Source of the DNA: Bacteroidota bacterium
Lineage (GTDB): Bacteria; Bacteroidota; Bacteroidia; AKYH767-A; OLB10
NCBI GenBank assembly: GCA_016709725.1
Contig: JADJMG010000007.1
Coordinates: 62,001-126,000 of the forward strand
Direction: 5' to 3'
Length of the DNA: 64,000 nt
A model generated the notes under the pieces. It was given only the letters and a program-made list of their open reading frames with translations. It had not been told where the DNA came from and did not search any database. Position 1 is the stretch's first letter. Every line of letters begins with the position of its first letter. Of this stretch, positions 61,617 to 64,000 are shown piece after piece. Position numbers and translations under genes: made by a program.

Positions 61617-61705
61617 CGGTGAGAGAGGGATTCGAACCCTCGGTACAGTTTAACCCGTACGACAGTTTAGCAAACTGTTCCTTTCGGCCTCTCAGGCATC
61701 TCACC
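61617..61705 (-). tRNA. tRNA-Ser(GCT)
   Basis: Class II tRNA: acceptor GGTGAGA/TCTCACC, anticodon arm CAGTTTGCTAAACTG with anticodon GCT (AGC/AGU codons), long variable arm (CGTACGGGTTAAACTGTACCG), T-arm GAGGGTTCGAATCCCTC, discriminator G. No CCA encoded. Confidence 0.95.
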
Positions 61706-61713
61706 AGCGGGTG

Positions 61714-61721
61714 CAAATTTA
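61714..61721 (-). promoter_or_regulatory. -7 box TAAATTTG for tRNA-Ser
   Basis: Minus-strand TAAATTTG, 8 nt before the tRNA-Ser 5' end. Confidence 0.55.
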
Positions 61722-61756
61722 GTGAAAGGAAGACGCGATCCAAACCTTATTTTAAT

Positions 61757-61786
61757 TTTGATTGCTCGGAGTTGCTTTTATCTTTG
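61757..61786 (+). promoter_or_regulatory. Promoter TTTG-N18-TATCTTTG for the peptide transporter
   Basis: The best full promoter match in the window: -33 TTTG at 61757-61760, 18-nt spacer, -7 TATCTTTG at 61779-61786. The ATG at 61810 is 23 nt further on. Confidence 0.65.
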
Positions 61787-61809
61787 TCTGATTCCCAATG
61801 CTTACTACA

Positions 61810-63640
61810 ATGAAAAAAATAAATCTTGTAATTCTTGTCCTTTTATCTCTCTTTCTAGCGCTTTCTTGTGGCTCAAAAAAGAAAGTAGAAGTAACGGTTG
61901 AATCGGGCAATTATATTGAATTAGGTGCTCCTGCGGCTTTTTGGATTCTTGGTCTAAGGAGAATGAAGTAGTGATTCATGAATTGAATGAACCCGATAAC
62001 CTCCATCCTTGTAATGGAACTTCTCAAGTACGCTCCGAAATATTTTTATATCTCCACGGTTCTTTGTTGCGTACCGATCTTCGAACAGGATCCGTGCAGC
62101 CTGGAATCTGTAAGTCGATGCCTCAGATTTCCGAAAGTCAATTGGATCTGATTTTTGATTTGAGGGAAGACATCAATTGGGATGATAATTCTTTGATTTC
62201 TCCAGATGATGTAATTTTTACCATTAAAGTTGCAAAGAATCCTGGAACAAATAACGCAGCATTTAAACCTTATTTTGATTTGGTAGAAAAAGCAGAACGT
62301 GTTCCAAATTCTGCAACAAAGGTGTTGATCCGAATGAAGAAGGTGTATGTGCAAAATGTGGCGCTCTGGGCCGACTATCCCATCATTCAAAAAAGTTTCT
62401 ATGATCCAAAGAATGTATTGGATCAATTTTCATTCGAACAATTTAATGATACGAATTTTCGGGCAGATCAATTTAAGGATTTGAATGAATGGTCAACAAA
62501 TTTCAATTCGCCTCCTTATGGATTCGATGCTAAACTTATTTCGGGATTGGGTCCTTATCGTTTGAAGGAATGGCAACAAGGACAACTGCTTGTTTTTGAA
62601 AAGAAAGATCATCATTGGACGGATAAGTCAAAAGTGTACGCAGAAAAGTCATATCCGAAAAAATTAATTTTTAAAGTTAATAAGGATGTTGTATCAACAC
62701 AACTCGCTTTTTGAAACAAGAGTTTGATGCTTCTACTTCGCTTTCTCTCGTGGGTTAATTGAAATGAAAGGTGATTCAATGTTTAATCAAAATTATCATG
62801 GACGCTTTGTAGATGTTTATGGATATACCTTTATTGCACTGAATACAAAACCTGCTTTATCTAATAACTCCTTGGCTCTGTCAGAATTAGAAGTCCGAAA
62901 AGCTATTGCATCATTAACTCCTGTTCAACCTATGATCGATGTGGTTTGTAAAGGAGTTAATAAACCAAGAGTAGGCCTGTGGCTCGGATGAAGCCCAGTT
63001 ATAACACGGAGTTACCGCTGATTTTATTGGATGTTAAAAAAGCAAACGAAATTCTTGATGTTGCAAAATGGAATGAGCGCGATGTTGACGGTGTGCGAAT
63101 GAAAATGATGGGTGGAAAGAAAGTTCGTTTGGAATTGGAACTTGCATTTCCTTTCTACAACCCCGAATGGGAGAGATGGCTTTGATGATTGAAGCATCGA
63201 TGAAGCAAGCAGGAATAAAGGTGAATTTGAATATGACGGATTTACAAACTTGGCTCGACAAAGGTACTTCGCATCATTTTGATATGATTATGGGTTCATG
63301 GAATTCCTCTGCATTGCCAGAAGATTATGCGCAGCTTTGGGCTACTTCTAGTTGGAAAGAAAATGGACTCAATTTTTCTGGATTTGGAAATGAAAAAACG
63401 GATGCGATTATTGATAGCTTGGCAGTAACGATGGATGAGACAGCTAGACTTGGAATGGAAAAGAGAATTCAAGCCGCAATTTATAATGAGTATCCCTATG
63501 TTTTTCTTTATGGATTGGTTCGACGTACTGCGATTCATAAAAGATTTTCAGGTGCTGAATTATATGGAGAGCGTCCAGGCGTTTTGTATAATATGTTTCA
63601 GTTAAATTCTATTGGCGTAAAGACAAGTGTTACTCCATAA
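61810..63640 (+). CDS. Peptide ABC transporter substrate-binding lipoprotein (SBP family 5), multiple frameshifts
   Basis: About 610 residues if repaired. The lipoprotein signal NLVILVLLSLFLALSC has its Cys near 20. Family 5 (DppA/OppA) landmarks are FDLREDINWDDNSLISPDDVIFTIKVAKNPG, GLGPYRLKEWQQGQLLVFEKK, FIALNTKPALSN, LEVRKAIASLTPVQPMI and the C-terminal VNLNMTDLQTWLDKGTSHHFDMIMGSW. One-base breaks occur near 61935 (one missing T restores AAFLDSWSKENE), 62712, 62757, 62985 and 63172. The density is higher than elsewhere, so low coverage at a contig end or true decay are both possible. Followed 12 nt later by a DppB-type permease. Confidence 0.8.
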
Positions 63641-63651
63641 TTCGAATTTGG

Positions 63652-64000
63652 ATGAAGTCGATATTAATCAAGAGAATTTTGCAAACGTTGATGAGTTTGC
63701 TCTTGTTGGTATTGTTTTCCTTTTTCTTGAGTAGAGTGTTGCCGGGTGATCCCGCAAAATACATTTTGACTTTTAATAGTTCGCAAGTAGTTTCTTCCTC
63801 TGAAGGAAGAACAAAGAGTTACGAGCGTCAATATCGTCAGCTGGGATTGCACCTTCCTTATTTTTATTGTTCGATGGAAAGTAGGTTGTTGCCCGATTCT
63901 TTTGTCCATCTGCCCAACAACGATTTTAAATTTCTGTTATGCTCTTTGTCGTATTATTCAGGTAATCCAAGTTTGATCGTATTGTAGTTGCAAAATGACT
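63652..64000 (+). CDS. DppB-type ABC transporter permease, 5' part, cut by window end
   Basis: The N-terminal helix SILIKRILQTLMSLLLLVLFSFFLSRVLPGDPAKYIL carries the LPGDPA motif of DppB/OppB permeases. An extracytoplasmic segment follows (SYERQYRQLGLHLPYFYCSM). The frame stops at 63985-63987, but a one-base shift near 63970 would continue as FDRIVVAK, so the stop is probably an indel. Co-transcribed with the preceding binding protein. Confidence 0.78.

Overview
This 64 kb window comes from the chromosome of a low-GC member of the Bacteroidota. The evidence is a set of lineage markers: type IX secretion system (T9SS) C-terminal sorting domains, a T9SS plug protein (DUF5103), a TamL-type outer-membrane assembly lipoprotein, a TonB receptor with an N-terminal carboxypeptidase-like domain, a MoxR/Bat aerotolerance operon, bshA for bacillithiol, and -7 promoter boxes of the form TAnnTTTG. 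I cannot place it below phylum with confidence; a flavobacterium-like lineage is plausible.

Layout. 0-2 kb: end of a phenylacetate-type pathway (PaaI thioesterase, PaaJ thiolase). 2-7.5 kb: minus-strand signalling operon (six-helix hybrid kinase with three receiver domains, CheR, REC-kinase). 7.9-16.6 kb: envelope block (tamL; an operon of PagL-like deacylase, GIN-domain lipoprotein, ABC-F ATPase and DUF5103) with trmH-like and apaG. 16.7-21.5 kb: mazG, PAP2, peroxiredoxin, a T9SS cargo, tRNA-Leu(GAG), DUF1361, DUF1456. 21.5-31.1 kb: two very long paralogous T9SS adhesin-like proteins in tandem plus a third T9SS cargo. 31.2-38.3 kb: minus-strand housekeeping (folP, Cas4-like nuclease, LTA-synthase-type sulfatase, kdsC, UbiA prenyltransferase, maf, EamA). 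38.4-47.1 kb: DUF1599, DoxX protein, lone DppB-like permease, then moxR-DUF58-batD-like-batA-batB-batC. 47.2-54.5 kb: aroK, def, ruvX, dapD, a GH3/serine-hydrolase fusion, bshA, SUI1. 54.5-57.7 kb: TonB receptor and partner. 57.9-61.7 kb: truncated sigma-70 gene, an eight-copy array derived from the adjacent tRNA-Arg, tRNA-Pro, deoD, and a second repeat array beside tRNA-Ser. 61.8-64 kb: peptide ABC transporter binding protein and permease, cut by the window end.

Many genes are split by one-base indels, mostly one missing base in a homopolymer, including housekeeping genes such as aroK, apaG and maf. The simplest reading is uncorrected long-read error, so these genes are annotated as whole loci with the break stated. 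The sigma-70 gene is different because its N-terminal region is absent in every frame.

The most unusual signal is the 58.7-59.6 kb array. It holds eight units of about 110 bp, each repeating the variable-loop-to-3'-end half of tRNA-Arg(UCU) plus its trailer and terminator. In most units a palindrome replaces part of the T-loop. A second tRNA (Ser) 2 kb away has its own ~122 bp repeats at its 3' side. Several genes also have their -7 box only 3-6 nt before the start codon, which suggests leaderless mRNAs.
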